Source: Paenibacillus sp. FSL M7-0420
GTDB lineage: Bacteria; Bacillota; Bacilli; Paenibacillales; Paenibacillaceae
DNA length: 64,000 nt
Assembly: GCF_038002345.1 (NCBI RefSeq)
Contig: NZ_JBBOCJ010000001.1
Location: forward strand, 5,828,001-5,892,000
Reading direction: 5' to 3'
Shown: positions 35,018 to 42,476 of the stretch, piece by piece
How positions within the stretch are numbered: position 1 is the first letter of the stretch
How the letters are laid out: every line of letters begins with the position of its first letter
Program-made: the position numbers and the translations under genes
The notes under the pieces: generated by a model
What the model was told of the DNA's origin: nothing
Database searches by the model: none
The model's input: only the letters and a program-made list of their open reading frames with translations

Positions 35018-35545
35018 TCATCTCTCCATATTATCTGGCAGCACCTTCTCAAACACCGGAAAAGCAGCGGTACGGCCGGGAAAACAAATCTCGCCTCTCT
35101 GCGAATATCCGAGCGAAGGATACAGCTTAAGCACCCTGTAATTCTTCGCATATGTATCAAGCCGGATGCTTCTATAGCCGCTGCTGCGGGCGAATTCCTC
35201 AGCAAAGGCGATCAGCCGCCGGGCAATTCCTCTCCCCTGAATCTCGGGATGTACCGCAAGCCGGTGCATGATCAGATGCGGCCCCTGCTGCTGTTCCCAT
35301 TCAATGCCTGCATACTGCTCCGCCTGGTTCTCATCCAGCACAAGAATCCCGGCAATCGCCTCATTCTCCAGGCAGACAAATAAGGTTCCCTTACCGATAT
35401 CTTCACTAATGACTTCTCGGTTAGGGTACCCTTCATCCCATTGATCGCTTCCGCCTGCCTGCATAACTTGTACACATTTGGAAATCAGATCCATGATCTC
35501 CTGGATTTCCTCACTCCGCGCTCTTCGTATCTCATTCCCTATCAT
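35018..35545 (-). CDS. GNAT-family N-acetyltransferase
   Basis: A 175-residue acetyltransferase with the acetyl-CoA motif A at HRLAVHPEIQGRGIARRLI (near residues 94-112) and motif B AKNYRVLKLYPSLGY. It belongs to the broad GNAT superfamily; a particular substrate (amine or peptide) is not deducible. ATG 35545 lies about 30 bases after the next gene region; no clear ribosome site. It is preceded on its strand by the hairpin at 35662-35695. Confidence 0.85.
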   Translation of the reverse strand: MIGNEIRRARSEEIQEIMDLISKCVQVMQAGGSDQWDEGYPNREVISEDIGKGTLFVCLENEAIAGILVLDENQAEQYAGIEWEQQQGPHLIMHRLAVHPEIQGRGIARRLIAFAEEFARSSGYRSIRLDTYAKNYRVLKLYPSLGYSQRGEICFPGRTAAFPVFEKVLPDNMER

Positions 35546-35661
35546 GTGTGTTCCCCGCTTTCCTGCCTGAATAGTGACCCCGGTAAAGATTCTGTTAAGA
35601 AGTCTACCATATCCGGCCGGAAATTCCGAGAGCCCGTCTTATCCCAAAGTTCCCCATGTGC

Positions 35662-35695
35662 TATAGGGGCGGCGCAATATGCGCCAGCCCCTATA
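35662..35695. terminator. GC-rich hairpin without T-tract
   Basis: TATAGGGGC-GGCGC pairs with GCGCC-A-GCCCCTATA, leaving one bulged base. It lies between the small-protein operon (ends 35735) and the GNAT gene (starts 35545). No clear T-run follows on either strand, so it may be an RNA-stabilising or weak terminating structure. Confidence 0.55.
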
Positions 35696-35734
35696 TAACC
35701 GCAGCCCTGGTCCGCTACTGTTCCTGCGGCTCTG

Positions 35735-36127
35735 TCAGCCAAGCTCCAGCTTATGCCCGTCCTCGAAGCCCTTGGCGAAACCGGCGTCGAACCCCACGTT
35801 GTATGCTTCGGTGTAGCCCTGCTGATAGGCGTCTCCCGGCGGCAGTTCCGGCGGGACGCCCAGATCCGGGGGGAGCGGAATCACCTGCGGCACCAATGGT
35901 GTTTCGATTGCCGGTATGACCTGCACAGCGCGCACCCTGCGCAACCGGCGGCGGAGCCTTCTTTTTTTGCGCAGCAGCAGGGATTTCTTCCCCAGCTTAC
36001 CGGGCAGACCCTTGCGCGATTTGCGTCCGGGACCTTTGCGTATCCGTGTCTTCCGCGACAGCAGCGGTCTGCGTCTCTTGCCCTTGCCCGTGGAACCAAG
36101 CTTGCCCAGTCTCTTTCTCTTCATCAT
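35735..36127 (-). CDS. Strongly basic small protein, possible spore-surface component
   Basis: A 130-residue hypothetical protein. Residues 1-68 are packed with Arg, Lys, Gly, Leu and Ser (MMKRKRLGKLGS, KKRRLRRRLRRVRAV); residues 69-98 are Val/Pro-rich; residues 99-130 contain YQQGYTEAYNVGFDAGFAKG, a repeated aromatic-x-x-G or A pattern like that in the two CgeB-like proteins. No signal peptide or membrane segment. It is the last gene of a four-gene operon and starts 16 bases after the previous gene ends. It resembles basic coat or crust proteins in composition only; no homologue was recognised. Confidence 0.7.
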   Translation of the reverse strand: MMKRKRLGKLGSTGKGKRRRPLLSRKTRIRKGPGRKSRKGLPGKLGKKSLLLRKKRRLRRRLRRVRAVQVIPAIETPLVPQVIPLPPDLGVPPELPPGDAYQQGYTEAYNVGFDAGFAKGFEDGHKLELG

Positions 36128-36143
36128 CTACGCCTCCTGTACT

Positions 36144-36431
36144 TCATCTACTTCTGGCGGTCCCCTCTGAGCAGACCTTGCTCAGCCAGGGGGCTGCAGG
36201 CACTCCTTCTTTGGGCTCATGCAGCGAAATACCGGATATCATCCGGCACATCGAACTCTGGTATCCGCTAAGAATCCTGATATTGTCGCTCAGCTTGCGG
36301 GCTGTCAGCTCCGATTGCCCCGTCACTTCAGCAATACTCTCGAGGATGGCTGCAAGCGCTGCCTGGCTGCGGGCGATCGAGCGGATCATCTCCAGCTTGA
36401 CGGCATGTTCGGAGAGCAGCCCGCCGCTCAT
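36144..36431 (-). CDS. Small hypothetical protein (95 aa)
   Basis: Not recognised. The sequence is helix-prone and amphipathic, with an N-terminal half rich in Ala/Ile/Leu (EMIRSIARSQAALAAILE) and a C-terminal half containing GVPAAPWLSKV. No signal peptide, no cysteine cluster apart from two Cys. It overlaps the 36428 gene by 4 bases (ATGA), indicating a coupled operon with 36428-36763, 36799-37086 and 35735-36127. By context it may belong to the spore outer layer, but this is guesswork. Confidence 0.7.
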   Translation of the reverse strand: MSGGLLSEHAVKLEMIRSIARSQAALAAILESIAEVTGQSELTARKLSDNIRILSGYQSSMCRMISGISLHEPKEGVPAAPWLSKVCSEGTARSR

Positions 36432-36763
36432 TTGCTGTCGTCCCCGAAGCTGAAGCCCTCGCCATCCCCGCCGAAATCGCCGCCCTCGTCTTCCCCGCTG
36501 CCCAGCACCGCCTTCAGGTTGCTGTACAGCCCGTTCTCCAGCTTCGTCAGCCCCTCTACCATTTCCACGATTACCTCGTGAATAGAGATGGATTCCTTCA
36601 ACTGGTCTTCGTGGGAGTCGAACGCTCTAGCGTGGATGTGATGATGGGTCCACTGCTTCACTTTTTCCGCTTCCACCGCTTTGGCCTCGAGAATCATCGC
36701 GATGTTCCACTGGATGGCAGCGGTCGACTCCAGCATTTGCAGATATGCCTTTTCTCTGCTCAT
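36428..36763 (-). CDS. Small hypothetical protein (111 aa) with acidic Gly tail
   Basis: Not recognised. The N-terminal 85 residues look alpha-helical (AYLQMLESTAAIQWNIAMIL) with a Lys/His stretch (KQWTHHHIHARAF); the last 20 are acidic and Gly-rich (GEDEGGDFGGDGEGF), an order that suggests interaction with a basic partner such as the 35735-36127 product. AAGGAGG lies 6 bases before the ATG. Operon with its neighbours. Confidence 0.7.
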   Translation of the reverse strand: MSREKAYLQMLESTAAIQWNIAMILEAKAVEAEKVKQWTHHHIHARAFDSHEDQLKESISIHEVIVEMVEGLTKLENGLYSNLKAVLGSGEDEGGDFGGDGEGFSFGDDSK

Positions 36764-36798
36764 CCTCCGCCTCCTTGCTCAAGTTACACGACGTTTTT

Positions 36799-37086
36799 CT
36801 ACTCTTCTTCCTGACCGTTTAATTCCTTGATTACCCTGCCTACTCCCTCAGCCATCGCCTCTTCGAGATCAGCAAGTGCATTGAGATAAGCAATGATATT
36901 TTTGTTGACTTGGCCTGAGCTTTCCACCAGCCCACTGAATCCGCCGAAATCAGGGTCCGCATCCGGCAGATCGTGAACTATTTGCGACATACGGACGGCT
37001 ACGTGGCGTTCGGCGTCGAGAATCCGTGCCATTTGTTCGTGCGTATGGGCCATGTGCTGCAGGACTTTTGTAATTTTACTCTGCAC
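36799..37086 (-). CDS. Small hypothetical protein (95 aa), first of the four-gene operon
   Basis: Not recognised. Helix-prone with QHMAHTHEQMARIL, then DPDFGGFSG, and a Glu-rich C-terminus (GRVIKELNGQEEE). I choose the GTG at 37086, which lies 8 bases after AAAGGAG; an ATG at 37092 is only 2 bases from that site and an ATG at 37179 has none, so the 30-residue extension is probably not translated. Together the three small genes and the basic one read as a conserved module. Confidence 0.6.
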   Translation of the reverse strand: MQSKITKVLQHMAHTHEQMARILDAERHVAVRMSQIVHDLPDADPDFGGFSGLVESSGQVNKNIIAYLNALADLEEAMAEGVGRVIKELNGQEEE

Positions 37087-37364
37087 CTTCATGTCTCCTT
37101 TGCTCAAACGCCCTGCTACAGCATATGCGGCATCCGCCTTGACGGTGCCGGAGAAGCGCCGCAAGTTGGGCTGGGACATGCCGCAAGATGACCATTAATT
37201 TCAACGTTCGAATCCCCGTGTCCGCTTCCGCTTCAAGGTAAGGAGAATGCTGCAAGCTGGAGCATATTGACAAGGAACAGGACGGCAGACTATGCTTGGC
37301 TGAAAATACTTCCTAATGGTGTATGTCCGCATCTATGTACCCGCATTAGAACTGGAGGCAATCT

Positions 37365-37889
37365 ATGAAACTTACAGGTGAACACCTGGACCTATCTCCT
37401 CTAAGCGCATCCGAACTGGCTTTGGCCTTAGAGAATTACGCCGGGCTGGAGCAGGCGCTGGGCCTGAACGTGACGGCAACCGCAACCCTGATGGACGATG
37501 AAGAGATGCGCTATGCGCTGCGGGTCAGGCATGCGAAGGTACTACAGGATGAAGAGAACTATTGCTGGCTGACCATGTGGGCCATCATCCACCGGGAGCA
37601 GCGGCAGCTCATCGGCTTCCTGATTCTCAAAGGCCGCCCGAACGAGCAAGGGGAGGTCATCGTTGGTTATGTCCTGGACGAGAGATACCGGGGCCAAGGC
37701 TATGCCATAGAAGCGCTGCGGCAGATCACCGCCTGGATCTTCAGCCATCCCGGCGCACGCTGGGTCACTGCAGATACCGAGAAGGACAACCTCGCCTCCC
37801 ACCGTGTCCTGCAGCACCTGGATGCAGAGCTGTACCGCGAGACCGAGGATTTGTTCTGGTGGCGAATCGCCCGTCCAGCCAGTTACTGA
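37365..37889 (+). CDS. GNAT acetyltransferase (RimJ/RimL-like)
   Basis: A 174-residue acetyltransferase. GYVLDERYRGQGYAIEALRQI (near residues 102-122) is the acetyl-CoA-binding motif A, and DTEKDNLASHRVLQHL is motif B, as in RimJ/RimL/YdaF-like enzymes that acetylate ribosomal proteins or antibiotics. Start ATG 37365 has no good SD (ACTGGAGGC, 11 bases). Divergent from the small-protein operon. Confidence 0.8.
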   Translation: MKLTGEHLDLSPLSASELALALENYAGLEQALGLNVTATATLMDDEEMRYALRVRHAKVLQDEENYCWLTMWAIIHREQRQLIGFLILKGRPNEQGEVIVGYVLDERYRGQGYAIEALRQITAWIFSHPGARWVTADTEKDNLASHRVLQHLDAELYRETEDLFWWRIARPASY

Positions 37890-37894
37890 TGGCG

Positions 37895-38125
37895 ATATGC
37901 TGAAGACGTTTAGCTGAGGGCGTTGAGCTGAAGGTTGCTAGCTGGGGCGATATGCTGCGAACGATATGCTGGTGGCTGCATGCTTGGGCAATAAGTAGAG
38001 ACGCTTAGCTGAGACTGCTAGCTGGTGACGATAAGTTGAAGACGTTAAGCTGAGGCTGTAAGCTGGCGGCGATGAGCTGAAGACGTTAAGCTGAGGCTGC
38101 ATGCTGGCGGCGATGAGCTGGCTGC
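37895..38125. repeat. Degenerate 41-bp tandem repeat downstream of the GNAT gene
   Basis: GACG(C/T)TTAAGCTGAGGCTG-like units start at 38000, 38041 and 38082, exactly 41 bases apart, with earlier decayed copies from about 37905. Each contains GCTGGCGGCGATGAGCTG-like words. No gene is credible here. Confidence 0.7.
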
Positions 38126-38215
38126 TGCACTGCCCATCAGGGCAGCTCGAACGACTTTGGATCCCTGCGCCCGCTGGCGGCGGGTTCAGGGGCATTTGTG
38201 CCTCATTTCCGCCCA

Positions 38216-38560
38216 ACCCCGAATTTTGCCGGATTCAAGTGTATTTGTGCTTTTCATTTCCGCCGAACGCCAACTTTCTCCGGATTCAAGTGTATTTGTG
38301 CTCTTCATTTCCGCCGAACGCCAACTTTCTCCGGATTCAAGTGTATTTGTACACTTCATTCCAGCTTCCAGCCCACTTCTAGCGAATTCAGAGGGATTTA
38401 TCCCTTTCATTCCAGCCGCCAGCCCATTCCCGGCAAATTCAGAGGGAATTATCCCTCTCATTCCAGCCGCCAGCCCATTCCCGGCGAATTCAGAGGGATT
38501 TATCCCTTTTATTCCAGCCCACTTCTAGCGAATTCAGAGGGATTTATCCCTTTAGTTACC
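38216..38560. repeat. 51-bp tandem repeat, about seven copies in two subfamilies
   Basis: GGATTCAAG or GAATTCAG anchors occur at 38231, 38282, 38333, 38384, 38435 and 38486, each 51 bases apart, and a last at 38530 (44 bases, a 7-base deletion). The first three to four units share GTATTTGTGCTCTTCATTTCC; later units carry the AGAGGGATTTATCCCT dyad. Since 51 is a multiple of three, the repeats leave reading frames open in several frames, but none shows a ribosome site or codon bias. The stretch 38561-38789 has nothing recognisable. Confidence 0.85.
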
Positions 38561-38789
38561 TTTGACCACTCAAGTTTCCTGCCATCCTCAATCTCTTCCT
38601 ATGTAGACCAACTAATTACTATTCCCTTCCCCCTTCTCTCTACCTCGCCTTCCCCACCTCTCCGCCGCCCTACATTAATCGCCCCCACCAAGCGGAAACG
38701 GCTTTGCCGTCCTTTTAATGGACAGTACCGTTTCGGCGAGAAATAGAAGGATAAGTTATCGTGTGAAGCATATAATTTCTTCTATTTCC

Positions 38790-38817
38790 AAAAAAACGCC
38801 GCCCCTCAGGGCAGCGT
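38790..38817 (-). terminator. Terminator overlapping the end of the SpsI-like gene
   Basis: On the minus strand ACGCTGCCC pairs with GGGCGGCGT (one G-U) around a TGAG loop and is followed by seven T. The stem includes the last codons and the stop codon of the gene at 38806-39537. Confidence 0.85.
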
Positions 38818-39537
38818 ATCTCTCAGCTTATCTCCGGCTTCGCGCAGAGACTGGAAGGTTCCCGCGTCACTCCACCAGCCTTGCAGCACATCGTAGCTCA
38901 GCTTGCGCTCGGCAGCATACAGGTTGTTCACATCGGTAATCTCCAGCTCGCCTCTTCTGGAAGGTGAAATCCGGCGGATGATATCGAATACTGCTTCATC
39001 GTACATATATATGCCTGTAACACAGAATTTTGTCTTCGGCTGCTCCGGCTTCTCTTCAATGTAAGCAATCAGGGAGGCATCGGCGCTGTCAAACACCGGA
39101 ACCCCGTATCTGCGCGCATCCTCGACAGGCTTCAGGAGCACCTTCGCGGTCCCCGCCGGCTGCTGCAGATAACTCTTCACGTAAGGCTCCAGACTATCCT
39201 TGAACAGATTATCCCCCAGCAGCACGACAAACCGTTCTCCCGGCAGGATGAATCCTTCCGCCAGCTCCAGCGCTTCCGCGATGCCGCCTGCCGCCTCCTG
39301 GATTTTGTAAGTCAGCGATACGCCGAATTCCGCGCCGCTGCCCAAAAAGTCAGTGTACTGTCCTGCGGACTGTTTGCTGATGACCAGGAGAATATCGGTG
39401 ATCCCCCCCTGGCGCAGCCGCTCAATCCCGTAGCACACCATAGGGTATTTGCCGACCGGAAGCAAATGTTTGTTCATCAGCCGGGTGAGCGGGTATAGCC
39501 TTGTTCCTGTTCCGCCAGCCAGTATGACTCCTTTCAC
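38806..39537 (-). CDS. Nucleotidyltransferase, SpsI/RmlA-like (glucose-1-phosphate thymidylyltransferase type)
   Basis: A 243-residue NTP-transferase close to Bacillus subtilis SpsI (spore coat polysaccharide synthesis): MKGVILAGGTGTRLYPLT, NKHLLPVGKYPM, VVLLGDNLF and SDAGTFQSLREA are the RmlA motif set. It activates a hexose-1-phosphate with dTTP or UTP. Start is a GTG 5-6 bases after GAGGAGGAA. It closes an operon with three GT2 genes upstream on the same strand. Confidence 0.88.
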   Translation of the reverse strand: MKGVILAGGTGTRLYPLTRLMNKHLLPVGKYPMVCYGIERLRQGGITDILLVISKQSAGQYTDFLGSGAEFGVSLTYKIQEAAGGIAEALELAEGFILPGERFVVLLGDNLFKDSLEPYVKSYLQQPAGTAKVLLKPVEDARRYGVPVFDSADASLIAYIEEKPEQPKTKFCVTGIYMYDEAVFDIIRRISPSRRGELEITDVNNLYAAERKLSYDVLQGWWSDAGTFQSLREAGDKLRDTLP

Positions 39538-39584
39538 TTACGTTCCTCCTCTTTCTCTACGTCTTTTACCTTCAGCCAGCGGCC

Positions 39585-40322
39585 TCAGATGAACTGCGAC
39601 GGGTCCACTTGCCATTTCTCTATAAAAAACCTGCGGTTGCGCTCCACCAGCTCCTGCAATGAGGCGGAATAGACCTCCTTGAAGCTGGCGCTGCCTTCAT
39701 GATGAACCAGGCAATCTCCGGCAATCAGCAGCCGGTATCCCTGCAGCCGGGCACGGTAGCAGTAATCGTCATCCTCATAATGGCCCGGCGAGAATCGTTC
39801 ATCGAGCAGGCCGATCGCGTCCATAAGCTGTCTTTTGAATAAAAAGCACAGACCTACAAGCCTTCGGGTCTCCACCCACTTCGCTGCATCGGGAATATTG
39901 GCCCGGAGCGCCTCGGCATGGAAGCCTGCAATATCGGTATAGCCGGTCTGCACCTGCTGCCGTCCGCTGGCATAATTCGTCACCGGTCCGACAATTCCTA
40001 TATCGGGGGCACTGTACAAGGCGCTCTTCAGATTATCCAGCCAGCCTTGCGACACAATGACGTCATTGTTCAGCAGCAGCAGCTCCTCCCCCGCAGCCAA
40101 CTGCAGCCCGATATTGCAGGCCAGCGGAAAACCGCGGTTCTCCGGGAGGGAAATGAACGTCAGCTTGCTGGCGCGGCAGTAGGCTTCGGTACCATCATCT
40201 GAGGCATTGTCCACTACAATAATCTCATAGGGGGACCGGGTATGCGCTCTGATCGATTCGACGCAGGAACGCAGCAGCCCAAGCCTGTTATACGTAGGAA
40301 TAATAATGCTCGTCAGTGTCAT
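39585..40322 (-). CDS. Glycosyltransferase family 2
   Basis: A 245-residue GT2 with SIIIPTYNRLGLLRSCVESI, IIVVDNASDDGTEAY, LLNNDVIVSQGWL (metal-binding motif) and PGHYEDDDYCYRARLQGY. The overall form resembles rhamnosyltransferase-like GT2s. The ATG overlaps the preceding gene by 4 bases. Probably builds the same spore-surface glycan as its neighbours. Confidence 0.9.
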   Translation of the reverse strand: MTLTSIIIPTYNRLGLLRSCVESIRAHTRSPYEIIVVDNASDDGTEAYCRASKLTFISLPENRGFPLACNIGLQLAAGEELLLLNNDVIVSQGWLDNLKSALYSAPDIGIVGPVTNYASGRQQVQTGYTDIAGFHAEALRANIPDAAKWVETRRLVGLCFLFKRQLMDAIGLLDERFSPGHYEDDDYCYRARLQGYRLLIAGDCLVHHEGSASFKEVYSASLQELVERNRRFFIEKWQVDPSQFI

Positions 40323-41311
40323 AGCGCGTTCCTCCAGGCGGCAATCTGCCGGCGGTGCTCCAGCAAATTCTCGGCCGGCAGCTGCCCGCTGCTCTGTTGG
40401 TGGGCAATCACGCAGACCAGGGCTTCCGCGTGATCACCGGCAATCAGCTGCTCCATGGCATTGCCGGCTCCCGTGTTCCCCTGTCGCAGCCGGTTTTGCT
40501 TGATCACATTCACCCCTCCGGCCTTCTCCACCCGCAGCCCGGCCATAATGGAGAGCGCCAGCGCCCGAGGCGGAACCATCAGCTCGCGGTAGCCGATTCT
40601 CTCCAGCGCCCGGCGGGATAAGGCATGCGGAACAGCCGTCATGGAGCTTGCTCCAAGTTCAGGGCGTCCCAGAACCTGATTCAGGTAGAGCTTGCAGCGG
40701 GTAACCGCATCACTTAGCCCGAAGGGGGGCAGGAGCGGATCAAGGTCATTGAGCGCCACATCCACCCCCCGGTCCACCGCAGCCACAAAAGAGGACAGCT
40801 GCCCGGCGGAGATCACCATATCCCCGTCCAGAAACAACAGGATATCTCCCCGGCTAAGCTTGGCGCCAAGAGAACGTCCCACATCATGTCCGGCAGATTC
40901 CGGAATGTACACTATACTTGCCTGAGCGCATAGCCGGGTCCGCTGAAAGCTGCGGTCATTACATCCATTGAGCACAACAATAATTTCTTGCGGCTTCAGG
41001 CGTTCCACCTGCTCCAACAGCTTCGGCAACGTCTGCTCCTCATTCCTGGCCGAGATAATTACCGACAGCGAACCCTGCGATGCCGGCAGGGTCAGATCCC
41101 TCCGCCCGGAAGCGGTCTTCCGCTTGGAGCGGGAGAGGCCAGGGCCCGCCGCCGCAGGCTTGTTGCGGCGCTTCGCGGACCGCCGCTTAGCCGCGCCTCC
41201 ACGCACTACTGCGCTGCGTCTGGCGGCGCGCCCTGTAGAGCTGCTGCTTCCAGGCGCAGTACGCCCCGCTGAAGACCGGCCGCTGACGGATACTTCCCGC
41301 GCTCCCATCAT
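40319..41311 (-). CDS. GT2 glycosyltransferase with Arg/Lys-rich N-terminal extension
   Basis: A 330-residue protein. Residues 1-75 are rich in Arg, Ser, Ala and Lys (SAKRRNKPAAAG and SRSKRKTASGRR), not a signal peptide. The GT2 domain follows with SVIISARNEEQTLPKLLEQV, IIVVLNGCND, LLFLDGDMVI and SMTAVPHALSRRAL. It is a paralogue of the enzyme at 41308-42159 and belongs to the small GT2 group with the TAVPHA(L/I)SRRAL core. The basic extension is unusual for GT2 enzymes and recurs in this region. Confidence 0.85.
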   Translation of the reverse strand: MMGAREVSVSGRSSAGRTAPGSSSSTGRAARRSAVVRGGAAKRRSAKRRNKPAAAGPGLSRSKRKTASGRRDLTLPASQGSLSVIISARNEEQTLPKLLEQVERLKPQEIIVVLNGCNDRSFQRTRLCAQASIVYIPESAGHDVGRSLGAKLSRGDILLFLDGDMVISAGQLSSFVAAVDRGVDVALNDLDPLLPPFGLSDAVTRCKLYLNQVLGRPELGASSMTAVPHALSRRALERIGYRELMVPPRALALSIMAGLRVEKAGGVNVIKQNRLRQGNTGAGNAMEQLIAGDHAEALVCVIAHQQSSGQLPAENLLEHRRQIAAWRNAL

Positions 41312-42159
41312 CTCACCATCTCCCTTCGCCGGATGCCGTCCCCGAAGCCTGCCCGGCCGCCCTTGCGTTCCAGCACCATTGCTACGGCATCCAGGTGGTC
41401 TCTGAGGATAGCCTCCTGCAGAAGATCACTGCCGCTGCGCTTCCGGCGTACCGCATTCATCCTGCCCACAGGCACGTTATGCACTGCCTTCACCACCAGG
41501 CCCTCCAGCACCGCCTGCGCATGTGCGAGCGGCGGCCTCGACAGCAGACCGCTGCCCAGGACATCCAGCGCCCTGCGGCTAATCGCATGAGGAACGGCGG
41601 TCAAGGAGCAGCCCTTCAGCTCAGACCTTCCGAGCAGAAGATTCAGCACATGCTTGGATAACACCACCGGATGCGGAAATCTGCTGCGGACCGGGCCGGA
41701 ATAATCATTCAAGGCCAGATCCGCTCCGCCGCTGACCGCGGTCACGAAGGGACGCAGCTGCGGGGCGGGGATTACCAGATCCCCGTCTGTGAACAGCAGA
41801 ACCGCTCCCTTCGCCGCCGCCGCGCCTACGCTTCGCCCGACATCGTGTCCGAGCGGCTGTTCATACACAATTACGTTAGCTCCGCAGGAGCGCGCAATAT
41901 CTGCGGTCTGATCCGCAGAACCGTTAACAATCACAATAACCTCACAGCGGGGATGAACGCCTCTGGCTCCGGCAATCACTGCGGCAATCGTCGCCGCCTC
42001 ATTCATGGCCGGAATAATAACCGACACCTCAGGCTGCGGATGATTCACCGCAGGCGGCAGTGCAGCAGGCCGTACCGGCCTTGCCGCCGGCCGCCGTGCT
42101 GTCCGGGCTGCCCGCCGCCCCGTGCGGCGGGCAGATGCTCCTTTTCTTTTCATGCTCAT
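41308..42159 (-). CDS. GT2 glycosyltransferase with basic N-terminus (paralogue)
   Basis: A 283-residue GT2. Residues 1-40 are basic (KRKGASARRTGRRAARTARR); the catalytic domain contains VSVIIPAMNEAATIAAVIAG, VIVIVNGSADQTA, LLFTDGDLVI and SLTAVPHAISRRAL. Paralogous to 40319-41311, with the basic segment shorter. The following stop overlaps the neighbouring ATG by 4 bases. First gene of the operon that ends at 38806. Confidence 0.85.
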   Translation of the reverse strand: MSMKRKGASARRTGRRAARTARRPAARPVRPAALPPAVNHPQPEVSVIIPAMNEAATIAAVIAGARGVHPRCEVIVIVNGSADQTADIARSCGANVIVYEQPLGHDVGRSVGAAAAKGAVLLFTDGDLVIPAPQLRPFVTAVSGGADLALNDYSGPVRSRFPHPVVLSKHVLNLLLGRSELKGCSLTAVPHAISRRALDVLGSGLLSRPPLAHAQAVLEGLVVKAVHNVPVGRMNAVRRKRSGSDLLQEAILRDHLDAVAMVLERKGGRAGFGDGIRRREMVR

Positions 42160-42420
42160 CCACCTTCCTTCACAGGGCTGCTCCCGGGCTGAGGGTTACA
42201 CCATAGTCTATGTATCCCGCCACTCCCGGTAACGGCAAGTGTCTCCCTGAGCGCAGATAATTGGACAAATGCCGCTATGCGCCTCCGCCCGGCTGCCCTG
42301 CTTGTCCAATCAGCAGATTCATTCCGCCACCCGCCCCGGAAGAAATCGAAGGGAACCAGCTATCTCAGCAGCAAGCAATAGTAGGATAATGTATAGCGTC
42401 ATGCCTGGCGTAATCATGCA

Positions 42421-42447
42421 CAAAAGGCGCAACCCACGGCTGCGCCC
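42421..42447 (-). terminator. Terminator of the decapeptide-repeat gene
   Basis: On the minus strand GGCGCA pairs with TGCGCC around a GCCGTGGGT loop, followed by TTTTG. It lies about 30 bases after the stop codon at 42477. The rest of 42160-42420 holds no gene. Confidence 0.65.
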
Positions 42448-42476
42448 CATGTACAATCTATTGTGCCCTGGATCAA

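Noticed and set aside
35662..35695. Inverted repeat as end of an insertion sequence
   Set aside because: No transposase, no target duplication and the hairpin is perfect and compact, fitting an RNA structure.
37087..37179. 31-codon N-terminal extension of the 36799-37086 gene
   Set aside because: The upstream ATG has no ribosome site while AAAGGAG stands before the internal GTG.
38157..38528. 123-codon frame made of 17-residue repeats across the 51-bp array, and similar frames in other phases and on the other strand
   Set aside because: The repeat length is a multiple of three, so all frames remain open by construction; no ribosome site.
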